Source of the DNA: Methanobacterium sp.
Lineage (GTDB): Archaea; Methanobacteriota; Methanobacteria; Methanobacteriales; Methanobacteriaceae
Direction of reading: 5' to 3'
DNA: 8,755 bases
Assembly: GCA_009712615.1 (NCBI GenBank)
Contig: WASR01000218.1
Coordinates: forward strand, 1 to 8,755
Positions 1 to 6,475 of this stretch are shown here, in pieces. The position numbers were made by a program, and so were the translations under genes. A model generated the notes under the pieces. That model was not told the DNA's origin. It made no database searches and worked only from the letters and a program-made list of their open reading frames with translations. Numbering within the stretch: position 1 is the stretch's first letter; every line of letters starts with the position of its first letter.

Positions 1-1160
1 CAGACGAGTGCCCCATAAGCGATCGCGAACACGCCGAAATACGCGTAGAGCAGGATGAAAAGGTTATCCGTCGGATTGAAACTATCCGGCGCGTAGAGCC
101 GTTGCGGACCGCCGATGCCCCCCAGGCCGACGCCGAACCACAGCATCTGATGGCGGCCGATCCAATGCCACGCGTCGGGCCAGGTATAGGCGATGCGCAG
201 ATAGAGGGATTCCGTGCTGAAGACCCCGTCGCCATGACTCATATGCAGGTCGCCGCTTAAAAGCGGCAGGCCGACGGCAATGGCAAGGAAAAGCACGAAG
301 CAGATCCGAAGTCTCGTCAACCGGCCAACGGGCGCCTGGCTCAGGATCGCCGCGATCGGGGCGAAGGCGAGCAAGGATCCGGTGTGGGTCGTCAGCACGA
401 CAGCGCCCCCGGACAGCGCCGCGGCGCCGACGCGCTGGCGCTGCGGTCGGAAAAGCAGCACGATGCTGAGACAGGGCAGCACGGCGGCAACGGCGATCGA
501 GCTTCTGGTGAAGCCGGCCACGCGCCGGGCCAGCGGATCTTCGATCTGCCAGTCTTTCGAAACGTCGACATTGAGATCGCCGATGACGGTCTTGATCCCG
601 GTCCACGGAAATGTCAGGACAAATTTGTCGAGACAGACGCCGACGATGATCAGCAGCCATATCGCCGCTAAGACCTTCAGTATCCTGTCGCCCGGTGAAA
701 TCAGCAGGGATGCGGCGAAGAAGCCGAACAGCAGATTCATCAGGATCTTGGCGCCATAGGCGGCACCGGCAATGCTGCCGATCGTCCCCATCAGGACCAG
801 CCCATGAAAGGTGACAAGGATTCCCGACACCAGGAAGGCGGCATGCAGCCTGAGCTGCACCGCCTGCGCGGTACAAAGCAGGGCCAGTGGTCCGATCATC
901 AGTCCATCCCGAAGAAGGATCAGGCTGTCCTTGCCGGCCAGGTAAAGGCCGTAGCGGATCGGCGCCTCCAGCGCGTAGATGCTCAGATAGAAAATGCCAC
1001 AGGCGACAAAAGACGCGGCGATCCGCCGGCTGTCGATATTGCCAGCGTCAAGGGCCCCGGCGGTCTTGTCCCACCTGTCGAAGCCGCCGCCGGAAATGCT
1101 GTTTCTGTAGGCCATGATGGCTAACACAAGCACGACTGCCGCGGCGGCGGTTGTGACCAT
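1..1160 (-). CDS. O-antigen polymerase/ligase-like integral membrane protein (Wzy/WaaL type), partial
   Basis: This minus-strand frame is open from the first ATG at 1160 to the window edge (386 codons, C-terminus missing). The product is very hydrophobic, with about nine to ten membrane segments (for example residues 3-17, 48-64, 83-98, 106-127, 136-154, 160-177, 221-236, 286-300, 367-384). Near the end it has the polymerase/ligase hallmark: a Gly-rich FGVGLGGIGG stretch (342-350), a periplasmic loop, then PTDNLFILLYAYFG (363-376), resembling the conserved end of the Wzy_C/O-antigen ligase family. Such proteins join or polymerise lipid-linked glycan units on the periplasmic face of the inner membrane. 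The upstream glycosyltransferase on the same strand supports a polysaccharide locus. No Shine-Dalgarno precedes the ATG. The frame stays open upstream to a TGA near 1326, reading S-R-L-A-Y-R-L-L-R-S-N-H-I before Met1, so the 5' end was probably longer and was cut by the IS scar. The family is fairly sure; polymerase versus ligase is not resolved. Confidence 0.72.
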   Translation of the reverse strand, partial: MVTTAAAAVVLVLAIMAYRNSISGGGFDRWDKTAGALDAGNIDSRRIAASFVACGIFYLSIYALEAPIRYGLYLAGKDSLILLRDGLMIGPLALLCTAQAVQLRLHAAFLVSGILVTFHGLVLMGTIGSIAGAAYGAKILMNLLFGFFAASLLISPGDRILKVLAAIWLLIIVGVCLDKFVLTFPWTGIKTVIGDLNVDVSKDWQIEDPLARRVAGFTRSSIAVAAVLPCLSIVLLFRPQRQRVGAAALSGGAVVLTTHTGSLLAFAPIAAILSQAPVGRLTRLRICFVLFLAIAVGLPLLSGDLHMSHGDGVFSTESLYLRIAYTWPDAWHWIGRHQMLWFGVGLGGIGGPQRLYAPDSFNPTDNLFILLYAYFGVFAIAYGALV

Positions 1161-1176
1161 TATGTGGTTGGAGCGT

Positions 1177-1199
1177 AGCAGGCGGTAAGCGAGCCTGCT
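1177..1199. repeat. 7-bp inverted repeat at the IS/polymerase junction
   Basis: AGCAGGC (1177-1183) and GCCTGCT (1193-1199) are perfect inverted copies with nine bases between them. The repeat sits just upstream of the first ATG of the polymerase-like gene, inside its open upstream frame. It may be a coding-sequence coincidence, a small attenuating hairpin or part of the original insertion target. Confidence 0.35.
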
Positions 1200-1297
1200 T
1201 GGGCTTAACGGCGTACAGCCGTGCGGCCGGCCTGGTGCAGTGACATAAACAAAGGATTCAAAAAATTCGTCGACGCACCTCGGCCTGCGCGGCACTT

Positions 1298-1327
1298 GAG
1301 CGTTGAAAAAGCGGAGCTTTTTCGCTC
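1298..1327. other. Strong hairpin in the IS scar, possible intrinsic terminator
   Basis: GAAAAAGC (1305-1312) pairs perfectly with GCTTTTTC (1316-1323) around a three-base loop. An outer GAGC (1298-1301) pairs with GCTC (1324-1327), leaving a three-base bulge on one side. Because the stem contains A and T runs, it could act as a terminator in either direction, though no extra T tract follows the base. It lies in the stretch that replaced the transposase C-terminus, between the IS and the polymerase-like gene, so leftward transcription from the glycosyltransferase could be weakened here. Confidence 0.4.
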
Positions 1328-1342
1328 AGGCAGACTCTCGTG

Positions 1343-1368
1343 CACTGAACCTTTTGTCTGGTTCAGTG
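1343..1368. repeat. Perfect 9-bp inverted repeat at the point where transposase similarity ends
   Basis: CACTGAACC (1343-1351) and GGTTCAGTG (1360-1368) are perfect inverted copies separated by eight bases. The repeat coincides with the loss of similarity to IS110 transposases. A related GGTGCAGTG lies at 1234-1242, inverted relative to 1343-1351 with one mismatch in nine, so a small element of about 118 bp (1234-1351) with imperfect ends is possible. The element idea is inference; the repeat itself is plain in the sequence. Confidence 0.5.
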
Positions 1369-2237
1369 TCCTAGTGAGCATCACCTGAGCCGCTTCGTAC
1401 AGCGCGGTGCGCGCCATCTCGTCACCGGTTTTGCTAATAGCGCCGGTGATGTCGGTCTCGCCGGATTGGTACTTCTTCGGCGTCAGACCGAAATGCACCC
1501 CGACAGTCTTGGACGACGTGAAACGTGCCGGATCGTCGACCGCGGTCTTGAAGGTCAGCGCCGTCAACGCGCCAACCCCTGGCACGCTCATCAGCCGGCG
1601 GCAGATATCGTCGGCACGGACGAGGCTCAACAGCTTGCGGTACAGGAGAGATTGACTTCCTTGCCCAGGACATCCCGCGTCCGCAGCATCGTCTCGGCCA
1701 CCTCTTCCAGCACTGGATGCTCGGCGATCAACTCACGCACTCGTGCGGCGAAACGGCCGCGACGGACACGCCCGACCTTCAGTCCGAACCCGCGCAGAAT
1801 TCCCCGGATGCCGAACTCCACATCCTTCATCTTGCCGAGCAATAACTTCCTTGCCGTCAGCAAAGCGCGGATATCTTGGGACGCCAGCGACTTGCGGTGC
1901 ACCGGTCGATACCATCCCATCCGGAGGAGTTGGGCGATGCCGCGCGCATCCTTACGGTCGGTCTTGACCGTCATCGCCGACAGCGCTGCCTTGACGTGCC
2001 GGGTCTCCAGCAGCACCGCCTCGAACCCAGCCGCTACCAGACCGGCGTGCAGCCACTGCGACAGCGGCCCGGCCACCAGCCCAACCCGGGTCAGCGGCAG
2101 CCCGAGCCCCCAAACAGCGCCACCAGCGCTTCCGGCTCGCTCGCCACCTTCACCTCCCGAACGATCTTTCCGTTCTTGTCCACGATGCAAACACTGCTCT
2201 GTTCCAACGACACGTCAATCCCGGCATAGTAGTCCAT

Positions 2238-2310
2238 GGCTGTTCCCTGATGATGCTTGGGGCCGATCCGCTCGGACCCCGTTGTTTTCACCATCACTCT
2301 AGGGACAGCC
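2238..2310 (-). ncRNA. Candidate bridge RNA remnant of the IS110 element
   Basis: The stretch just upstream of the transposase start can fold into a nested stem-loop. The outer arms are GGCTGTTCCCT (2238-2248) and AGGGACAGCC (2301-2310), matching with one bulged base. Next in, TGATG near 2248-2252 can pair with CATCA at 2292-2296. The inner hairpin is GGGGCCGA (2259-2266) with TCGGACCCC (2272-2280), again with one bulge. IS110-group elements are known to encode a structured bridge RNA upstream of the recombinase that pairs with donor and target DNA. Position and shape fit that role. No conserved bridge RNA sequence was recognised, so the call rests on location and base pairing only. Confidence 0.33.
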
Positions 2311-2351
2311 ACCCACCCTGGCTACCGCCCGGGGATGGCCCATTACGGCAT

Positions 2352-3374
2352 CTAGGCGGACAGGCCAAATAACATCTTGATGCGAGACCATCTGATCATC
2401 AATAAATCATGAATCCTGTTGCGAACAGTAAAAAATTTCACAACTGCCACCATGGGATGACGTCTTGTAATGTCGATCATTTTTCGAAAATCTTTGGCAT
2501 GAAAAGCAGTCAGGGCCTCTCTATAGGCCATCCAGTCGGTCACTGATTTCCGCTTCCTGGAAAGACTGCGCCGTTCTTCCTTATTCATTTTTTTCCAGTA
2601 CTTACCAAGAAGATAGTGGCACGATCGGCAGATGTCGGCAAAACCGGTTCCTGCCCGCGAATTGGGCGCGACGGCGCGGGTAGATGGCGCAATGCGGTGA
2701 ACATAGACATAGCCCGCGGTTGGCAGAATAAAAGCATTGGCGCCATTCAGGATGATTTCCGCCAGAAACAAAAAATCCTCGCCCACCCGCAACCGACAGT
2801 CGTAGGAGATGTTCTTGTCTTTCAGGAATGCGGTTTTGATCATCGGTTTCGTGAAACCCAGATGGTGCCGGCGGAAGGCGTGATCCAGGTCGAACAACTG
2901 GCGCACGGTCATTGGCGTGGCGGCATGGCGTGCCCCGAAGTGCGTGCCTCCCACGACACGTCCCAGCGCATGGTCGAACAGTCTGAGATTGTCGCAAACC
3001 AGGTCGGCGTCGAGTCGTTCCGCCGCAGCCAGAAGGTTTTCCAGGCGATCCGGGCGGAACCAGTCGTCCGCATCCAGCATGGCGACCCAGTTCCCGGCGG
3101 CATTGGCCAGGGCGATATTGCGCGCGGCACTGACCCCGACATTGTACGCCAATGGGATGAATTTGATTCTGGGGTCGGCAGCGGCAAGGGATGTGACGAT
3201 TGGGCGGGTCCGGTCCCGGGAACCATCGTCGACGACGATAAGCTCGATATCGCGCACGGTCTGTCCAAGGGCCGACCGGATTGCCGTCTCGACCGTGTTT
3301 TCGCAATTGTAGGCCGGAATGATGACGGAAACCCTGAGCAGGCTTTTCGGTGTAGTCATGTCCGTCACGTCCAT
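2352..3374 (-). CDS. Family 2 glycosyltransferase (GT-A fold)
   Basis: This 340-residue enzyme is predicted to move a sugar from a nucleotide-sugar onto a lipid-linked or polysaccharide acceptor at the cytoplasmic face of the inner membrane. The GT-A core is clear: VSVIIPAYNCENTVETAI at residues 16-33, IVVDDGSRDRT with the nucleotide-binding Asp pair at 49-50, NVGVSAARNIAL at 78-89, and the metal-binding DADD at 101-104. A GEDFLF motif at 198-203 matches the usual position of the catalytic-base ED. The C-terminal third is very basic (KKMNKEERRSLSRKRKS) and less GC-rich. I see no transmembrane helix, so membrane contact is probably peripheral. Start choice is uncertain: ATG 3374 and ATG 3359 (MTTPKSLLRV) are both possible and neither has a good Shine-Dalgarno; longer upstream extension would run through the channel gene. 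It follows the mscS-like gene by 29 bases and is probably co-transcribed. The sugar specificity cannot be read from the sequence. Confidence 0.9.
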   Translation of the reverse strand: MDVTDMTTPKSLLRVSVIIPAYNCENTVETAIRSALGQTVRDIELIVVDDGSRDRTRPIVTSLAAADPRIKFIPLAYNVGVSAARNIALANAAGNWVAMLDADDWFRPDRLENLLAAAERLDADLVCDNLRLFDHALGRVVGGTHFGARHAATPMTVRQLFDLDHAFRRHHLGFTKPMIKTAFLKDKNISYDCRLRVGEDFLFLAEIILNGANAFILPTAGYVYVHRIAPSTRAVAPNSRAGTGFADICRSCHYLLGKYWKKMNKEERRSLSRKRKSVTDWMAYREALTAFHAKDFRKMIDITRRHPMVAVVKFFTVRNRIHDLLMIRWSRIKMLFGLSA

Positions 3375-3403
3375 CTTTACCGGGGACAGGTTGATGCCGC
3401 AGG

Positions 3404-4528
3404 TCACAGGTGACGGCGCAGATGTTCGCCGTCGTCCCGGTGGCCGGCAGGTTCGTCGGCAACGAAATGCATGCGTTGGCGCGGCAGGGAGCGCGGATAC
3501 TGCGCCTGCAGGACCGTGATCAGTTTCTCCCGGATTTCGCATCGCAGGTCCCAGGCTTTTCCGGCATCGCTGGAACTTGCCAGAATCCGGATCTGAATCG
3601 CCTCCTGGGTGGCGTCGACCACCTGCAGATTGACCACCTTGCCATCCCACAGGCTGCTTTGCCGCACGATCCGCTCCACGGCTTGGCGGACATCGGCGAT
3701 CGGGGTCTGGTAATCGACATAAAGCAGAACCGTACCAAGAAGGTCGGTGCTCTCGCGGGTCCAGTTCTGGAAAGGCTGTTCCAGGAACCAGGCGAGGGGC
3801 ACGATCAGGCGTCGCCAATCCCAGGTGCGGATGACGACATAGGTGCCGGTGATATCTTCCACCCAGCCCCATTCGTTGTTGATGATCACCGAGTCCTCGA
3901 TGCGAATCGGCTGGGTTATCGCGATCTGTATGCCGGCCAGAAGGTTGGAGAGGACCGGGCGGGCGGCCAGGCCGACGATCAGGCCGGCGGCCCCGGCGGA
4001 GGCGAAAAGGCTGACGCCATTTTGGCGGACGGCGGGAAGCGTCATCATCGCCGCCGCAATGGTGATCAGGCCAATCAGAAATTTCCCGCTTCGGTTGAGA
4101 AGCCGGATTTGCGTTACATGCTTGCGGGCCTTTGCGCCTTCCGCAGTCTTTATCCGGTCGAGGGAGAGGTCGCCCAGCAACTCCACCGCCGCGATGCCGC
4201 TCCAGCCGATGAGCAGAATGAAAATGGCGGACAGGGCCGAAACGAGGCCGTGGGTCAGGCTTGACGGCAATGGGACCAGGGGCAGAGTCATCGTGAAGAA
4301 GAACAGGACGAAGGCGAGCCGGGTCGGCCCCTCGCTCTTGTCCATGAGCAGTGTGAGATAGTGCGACCGCGTCACTGTGGACCGGCGCAGGGCGCGCAGC
4401 AGCCAGCGGTGCAGCATGTGTGCCGCAAGGCTCACCGTGCCCAGGATGATGGCGGATGCCAACCAGTCGGGCAGCCAGTCGAGGAACAGCCGCAAGCGGC
4501 CGATGATCAGGGCGAAATCCGCGTGCAT
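3404..4528 (-). CDS. MscS-family small-conductance mechanosensitive channel
   Basis: The product (374 residues) is predicted to be an inner-membrane channel that opens under membrane tension to release solutes during osmotic downshock. N-terminal helices lie near residues 22-45, 70-88 and 96-117, with a further one at 150-166. The pore-lining TM3 region follows at about 172-203 (SLFASAGAAGLIVGLAARPV, then LSNLLAGIQIAITQPIRI) with the alternating Gly/Ala pattern of MscS. The beta domain follows: EDSVIINNEWGWVEDITGTY (211-230) and RRLIVPLAWFLEQPFQNWTR (239-258). The alpha/beta vestibule domain runs to about 357, and the last residues are His/Arg-rich. It is longer than E. coli MscS (286 residues) because of extra N-terminal membrane segments, as in YnaI/YbdG-type paralogues. 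ATG 4528 is chosen for the AGAGGG just upstream; the open frame extends to 4633 but that part does not look like protein. It is the first gene of the leftward block and precedes the glycosyltransferase. Confidence 0.93.
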   Translation of the reverse strand: MHADFALIIGRLRLFLDWLPDWLASAIILGTVSLAAHMLHRWLLRALRRSTVTRSHYLTLLMDKSEGPTRLAFVLFFFTMTLPLVPLPSSLTHGLVSALSAIFILLIGWSGIAAVELLGDLSLDRIKTAEGAKARKHVTQIRLLNRSGKFLIGLITIAAAMMTLPAVRQNGVSLFASAGAAGLIVGLAARPVLSNLLAGIQIAITQPIRIEDSVIINNEWGWVEDITGTYVVIRTWDWRRLIVPLAWFLEQPFQNWTRESTDLLGTVLLYVDYQTPIADVRQAVERIVRQSSLWDGKVVNLQVVDATQEAIQIRILASSSDAGKAWDLRCEIREKLITVLQAQYPRSLPRQRMHFVADEPAGHRDDGEHLRRHL

Positions 4529-4661
4529 GGCCCTCTGCAGTTTCGGCCGCGAGTGCGACGATAAACCGGGAGAAAGTGTAAGGAAAGAGGGGCGGCGCGG
4601 GTTGTGGCCAATCTGTGACCGGCAGGGTGCCATCGGCCCCTAAATCGAATGATTGGATTTT

Positions 4662-4689
4662 ATATTAAGAATTTGCCCGACAGCGCCAA
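4662..4689 (-). promoter_or_regulatory. Candidate sigma-70-type promoter for the mscS/glycosyltransferase block
   Basis: On the minus strand, TTGGCG (4684-4689) is followed after 16 bases by TAATAT (4662-4667), with a TATAAA overlapping just downstream. The stretch 4640-4675 is markedly AT-rich in an otherwise GC-rich gap. Transcription would start about 120 bases upstream of the mscS start codon. The prediction rests on motif similarity and local base composition. Confidence 0.4.
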
Positions 4690-4744
4690 ACGCCGGATCC
4701 GACGCTCCGACGGCGATATTTTATGCCAGGTCCCGATAAGGATA

Positions 4745-4776
4745 GTGCACTGACTCATTCAGATCAGTCAGTGCAC
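4745..4776. repeat. Perfect 11-bp inverted repeat, possible operator
   Basis: GTGCACTGACT (4745-4755) and AGTCAGTGCAC (4766-4776) are perfect inverted copies around a ten-base spacer. It lies about 60 bases upstream of the predicted mscS promoter and downstream of the MFS gene. No T tract follows it on the minus strand, so it is a weak terminator candidate for the MFS gene. On the plus strand a short T run follows some six bases later. The spacing and the ACTGACT/AGTCAGT arms resemble a dimeric repressor site such as those bound by TetR-type proteins, but no regulator gene is present in the window. Confidence 0.5.
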
Positions 4777-4802
4777 GAGGATCTTTTTGTCCCTCGCCGG
4801 GC

Positions 4803-4941
4803 GGGACCTCTGGTCCCTTGGCCGCGCCCTCAATGGGCGCAGGACCCTAAGCCGGCCGCCATCGTTGGCGCGATGGCCCAGGGGTTTCGGAGAAATCCGC
4901 TTGGGCCGCTTGAGGGCATGGTGATCGGTACCGGTCATCAT
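4803..4941. other. Structured intergenic element: a row of hairpins
   Basis: Within this gene-free stretch I find consecutive stems. GGGACC/GGTCCC (4803-4808 with 4812-4817) has a three-base loop. GCGCCC/GGGCGC (4824-4829 with 4835-4840) has a five-base loop. GCCATCG/CGATGGC (4858-4864 with 4871-4877) has a six-base loop. A weaker GGGTTTC/GAAATCC follows near 4881-4898, allowing one G-U pair. The tandem repeat CCGCTTG comes next (4897-4903 and 4906-4912). Finally a 24-bp dyad centred on 4929/4930 spans 4918-4941, with two mismatches that are G-U in RNA. Neither strand gives a convincing protein. Together with the inverted repeat at 4745-4776 this accounts for most of the gap between the MFS gene and the mscS promoter. 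It could be a repeated palindromic element or a structured RNA; function unknown. Confidence 0.4.
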
Positions 4942-5004
4942 GGTTTGGGATCATGCCAACCTGAAACCCCATGGACAAAAGCGACGCCAATACCGTCCGC
5001 CGTC

Positions 5005-6267
5005 TCAGCTATGGTTGATCACCTTCAACCGGTCTTGGGCGAAGAGCAGCCCGGCGACGGTCGCCATGACGCACATGGCACCGGCGAGAAAGGTTCCTTG
5101 CGGCCCGGCGGCGTCCCAAAGCGCGCCCGCGATGATACTTGCGAGCAACTGCGCAAGGCCGGTGACCAGGTTGAAAACGCCAAAGCCGGTGCCGCGCAAT
5201 TCCGCGGGGGTCGCTCCGGCAATGACGGTCGCAAGCAGGCCTTGGGTAAACCCCATGTGCAACCCCCAAAGGGCGACACCGAGGCCGACACCGATGATGT
5301 CGGAGGCAAAAGCCAATACGAGGTCGGCCAGGAGGAGCAAGGCCAGACCGAGCTTGAGGATCGACGGTCGGTCCATCCGGTCGGACAGCCGGCCGACCGG
5401 ATAGGCGGAAAGCGCGTAGGCAAGGTTCATGACCACCAGGACAACCGGGACGAACGCCAATGGCAGGCCGATCGACCGGGCGCGCAAGATGAGAAAGGCT
5501 TCGCTGAAACGGGCGAGCGTGAAAACCGTCGCGACCGCCACGACCCACCAGTAAACCGTGCCAAGCCGGCCGAGTTCGTCGCGGCGGAGAGGCATGCGGA
5601 CCTGTCGCAGCCTGGTGGGGCGTTCGGGCTCCCGCACGGCGACGAGAATCAGGCCAACCGAAAGGAAGGCCGGAAGAACGGCAATCCAGAACACCGTCTG
5701 GAAGTGGTCCGGCGTCAGCCACATCAGGCCGATAGCAAGAAGCGGACCGAGGAAGGCGCCTATAGTGTCGAGCGACTGACGCAGGCCGAAGCTTGTGCCG
5801 CGCAGATGCTGCGGTGCGATATCGGCGATGAGCGCATCGCGAGGGGCGCCCCGGATGCCTTTGCCGATGCGATCGATAAAACGGGCGGCGACCAGCCAGT
5901 CGATCGAGGTGGCGAGCGGAAAAACCGGCTTGGTGCAGGCGGCCAGCCCGTAACCGAGAGCAGCGAGGACTTTGCGTTTGCCGAGCCAGTCGCTGAGCGC
6001 TCCGGAAAACACCTTGGTTATCGACGCTGTTGCCTCTGCAACGCCTTCGACGATGCCGACGGTGAGCGTCGATGTGCCAAGCACGGCGACCATATAGACC
6101 GGCAGGAGCGCATGAATCATCTCGGAAGAGATGTCCATCAGCATGGAGACGAATCCCAGCGCCCAGATTCCGGCAGGAATGGTCCGGTCCGTTGCAGAGG
6201 CTTTGGCCGGCCCGGCGGAGGAGGTGCCGACTTCGCCGGCTGCGGTCGTTTCATCGGTTTTCATCAT
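5005..6267 (-). CDS. Major facilitator superfamily transporter
   Basis: The 420-residue product is a predicted inner-membrane secondary carrier, most likely exporting small molecules by proton antiport; the substrate cannot be read from the sequence. A soluble Ala/Thr-rich N-terminus of about 32 residues precedes about 12 membrane helices. MFS motif A is seen as [12 protein letters not shown] (89-100), with its half-repeat GRLSDRMDR at 292-300. A characteristic [20 protein letters not shown] stretch (129-148) followed by [13 protein letters not shown] (156-168) marks a subfamily I recognise from proteobacterial genomes but cannot tie to a substrate. A second [13 protein letters not shown] (358-370) mirrors it in the C-terminal half. 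GAGG (6271-6274, as CCTC on the plus strand) is three bases from the first ATG and six from the next at 6264, so 6264 may be the true start. It diverges from the kinase gene across about 208 bases. The plus-strand open frame over the same DNA is a GC-bias shadow. Confidence 0.92.
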   Translation of the reverse strand: MMKTDETTAAGEVGTSSAGPAKASATDRTIPAGIWALGFVSMLMDISSEMIHALLPVYMVAVLGTSTLTVGIVEGVAEATASITKVFSGALSDWLGKRKVLAALGYGLAACTKPVFPLATSIDWLVAARFIDRIGKGIRGAPRDALIADIAPQHLRGTSFGLRQSLDTIGAFLGPLLAIGLMWLTPDHFQTVFWIAVLPAFLSVGLILVAVREPERPTRLRQVRMPLRRDELGRLGTVYWWVVAVATVFTLARFSEAFLILRARSIGLPLAFVPVVLVVMNLAYALSAYPVGRLSDRMDRPSILKLGLALLLLADLVLAFASDIIGVGLGVALWGLHMGFTQGLLATVIAGATPAELRGTGFGVFNLVTGLAQLLASIIAGALWDAAGPQGTFLAGAMCVMATVAGLLFAQDRLKVINHS

Positions 6268-6475
6268 GCGCCTCGGAGACCCATTGGACGTAACTGTGGA
6301 GCACGCCGCACAGACGCGTCACCGCAAGCTCTCAAGGCCAGTCGTATCACGTGTAAAAGGCGCGGAAAATAAGCCCCTGCTATTTCCCCAGTGCGGCAAT
6401 CTGGTATTATCCGATTCCCACGCAGGAAGCAGATCGTCGGCCAGGAAAACCATCGACCTCGGGGAGGTGGTCCTC
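6268..6475. promoter_or_regulatory. Divergent intergenic region between the MFS and kinase genes
   Basis: This 208-bp spacer must hold the start signals for both divergent genes. The only hint of a promoter on the plus strand is TATTAT at 6405-6410, about 65 bases upstream of the kinase ATG, without a recognisable -35 box at proper spacing. I see no clear leftward promoter and no long inverted repeat. A divergent layout can imply shared control, but nothing here shows it. Confidence 0.3.
6461..6467 (+). promoter_or_regulatory. Strong ribosome binding site fixing the kinase start
   Basis: GGGGAGG ends eight bases before ATG 6476. An in-frame GTG at 6467 overlaps this site and is therefore not a usable start, which settles the choice of 6476. 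Confidence 0.8.

Larger units (their letters stand above)
1205..2237 (-). pseudogene. IS110-family transposase, frameshifted, catalytic residue lost, C-terminus replaced
   Basis: The start is ATG at 2237 (MDYYAGIDVSLEQS), with AGGGA eight bases upstream. Three frames must be joined to read the protein. The first runs from 2237 to about 2107, the second from there to about 1650, and the third to the TAA at 1205. The first break lies at a run of five C (2107-2111, G on the coding strand) and the second near 1645-1651; both look like single-base deletions. The N-terminal DEDD RuvC-like domain keeps the Asp of AGIDVS and both Asp of KTDRKDA. Where relatives read GLEAGPLSQW, this copy reads GLVAGPLSQW (codon 2074-2076), so the conserved Glu is Val. 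The C-terminal Tnp_20 part is clear (SVPGVGALTALTF, then HFGLTPKKYQSGETD), but after LTRTLN the usual Lys/Arg-rich end of about 45-50 residues is replaced by an unrelated tail. The recombinase cannot be active. Confidence 0.88.
1205..2340 (-). mobile_element. Decayed IS110-family insertion sequence
   Basis: The element is recognised by its transposase remnant, which reads leftward from 2237. Its upstream end lies close behind the glycosyltransferase stop at 2352; I place it near 2340, but IS110 elements have no terminal inverted repeats to fix it. The downstream end is not the normal one: similarity to IS110 transposases stops around 1360-1375 and is followed by about 150 bp of unrelated sequence with two hairpins before the polymerase-like gene. 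The original right end is therefore deleted or replaced. The element sits between two same-strand polysaccharide genes and probably interrupts their operon. Both boundaries are approximate. Confidence 0.75.

Noticed and set aside
82..876. Minus-strand frame rich in Arg, Ala and Pro within the polymerase-like gene
   Set aside because: It is a different frame of the same strand. The frame ending at the window edge is hydrophobic and shows the polymerase/ligase motif, so this one is a shadow.
3375..3872. Upstream extension of the glycosyltransferase frame
   Set aside because: It overlaps the vestibule domain of the channel in another frame and is Arg/Pro-rich without GT2 features; the GT2 core begins right after 3374.
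1339..4778. Shared 12-mer TCAGTGCACGAG between the IS scar (inverted) and the 4745 palindrome
   Set aside because: A shared 12-mer is expected several times by chance when comparing 8.7 kb with itself on both strands, and the match does not extend beyond it.
4723..6372. Long plus-strand open frame opposite the MFS gene
   Set aside because: Its product is a charged, low-complexity, Gln/Gly/Arg-rich string without domains, while the minus strand gives a textbook 12-helix carrier.
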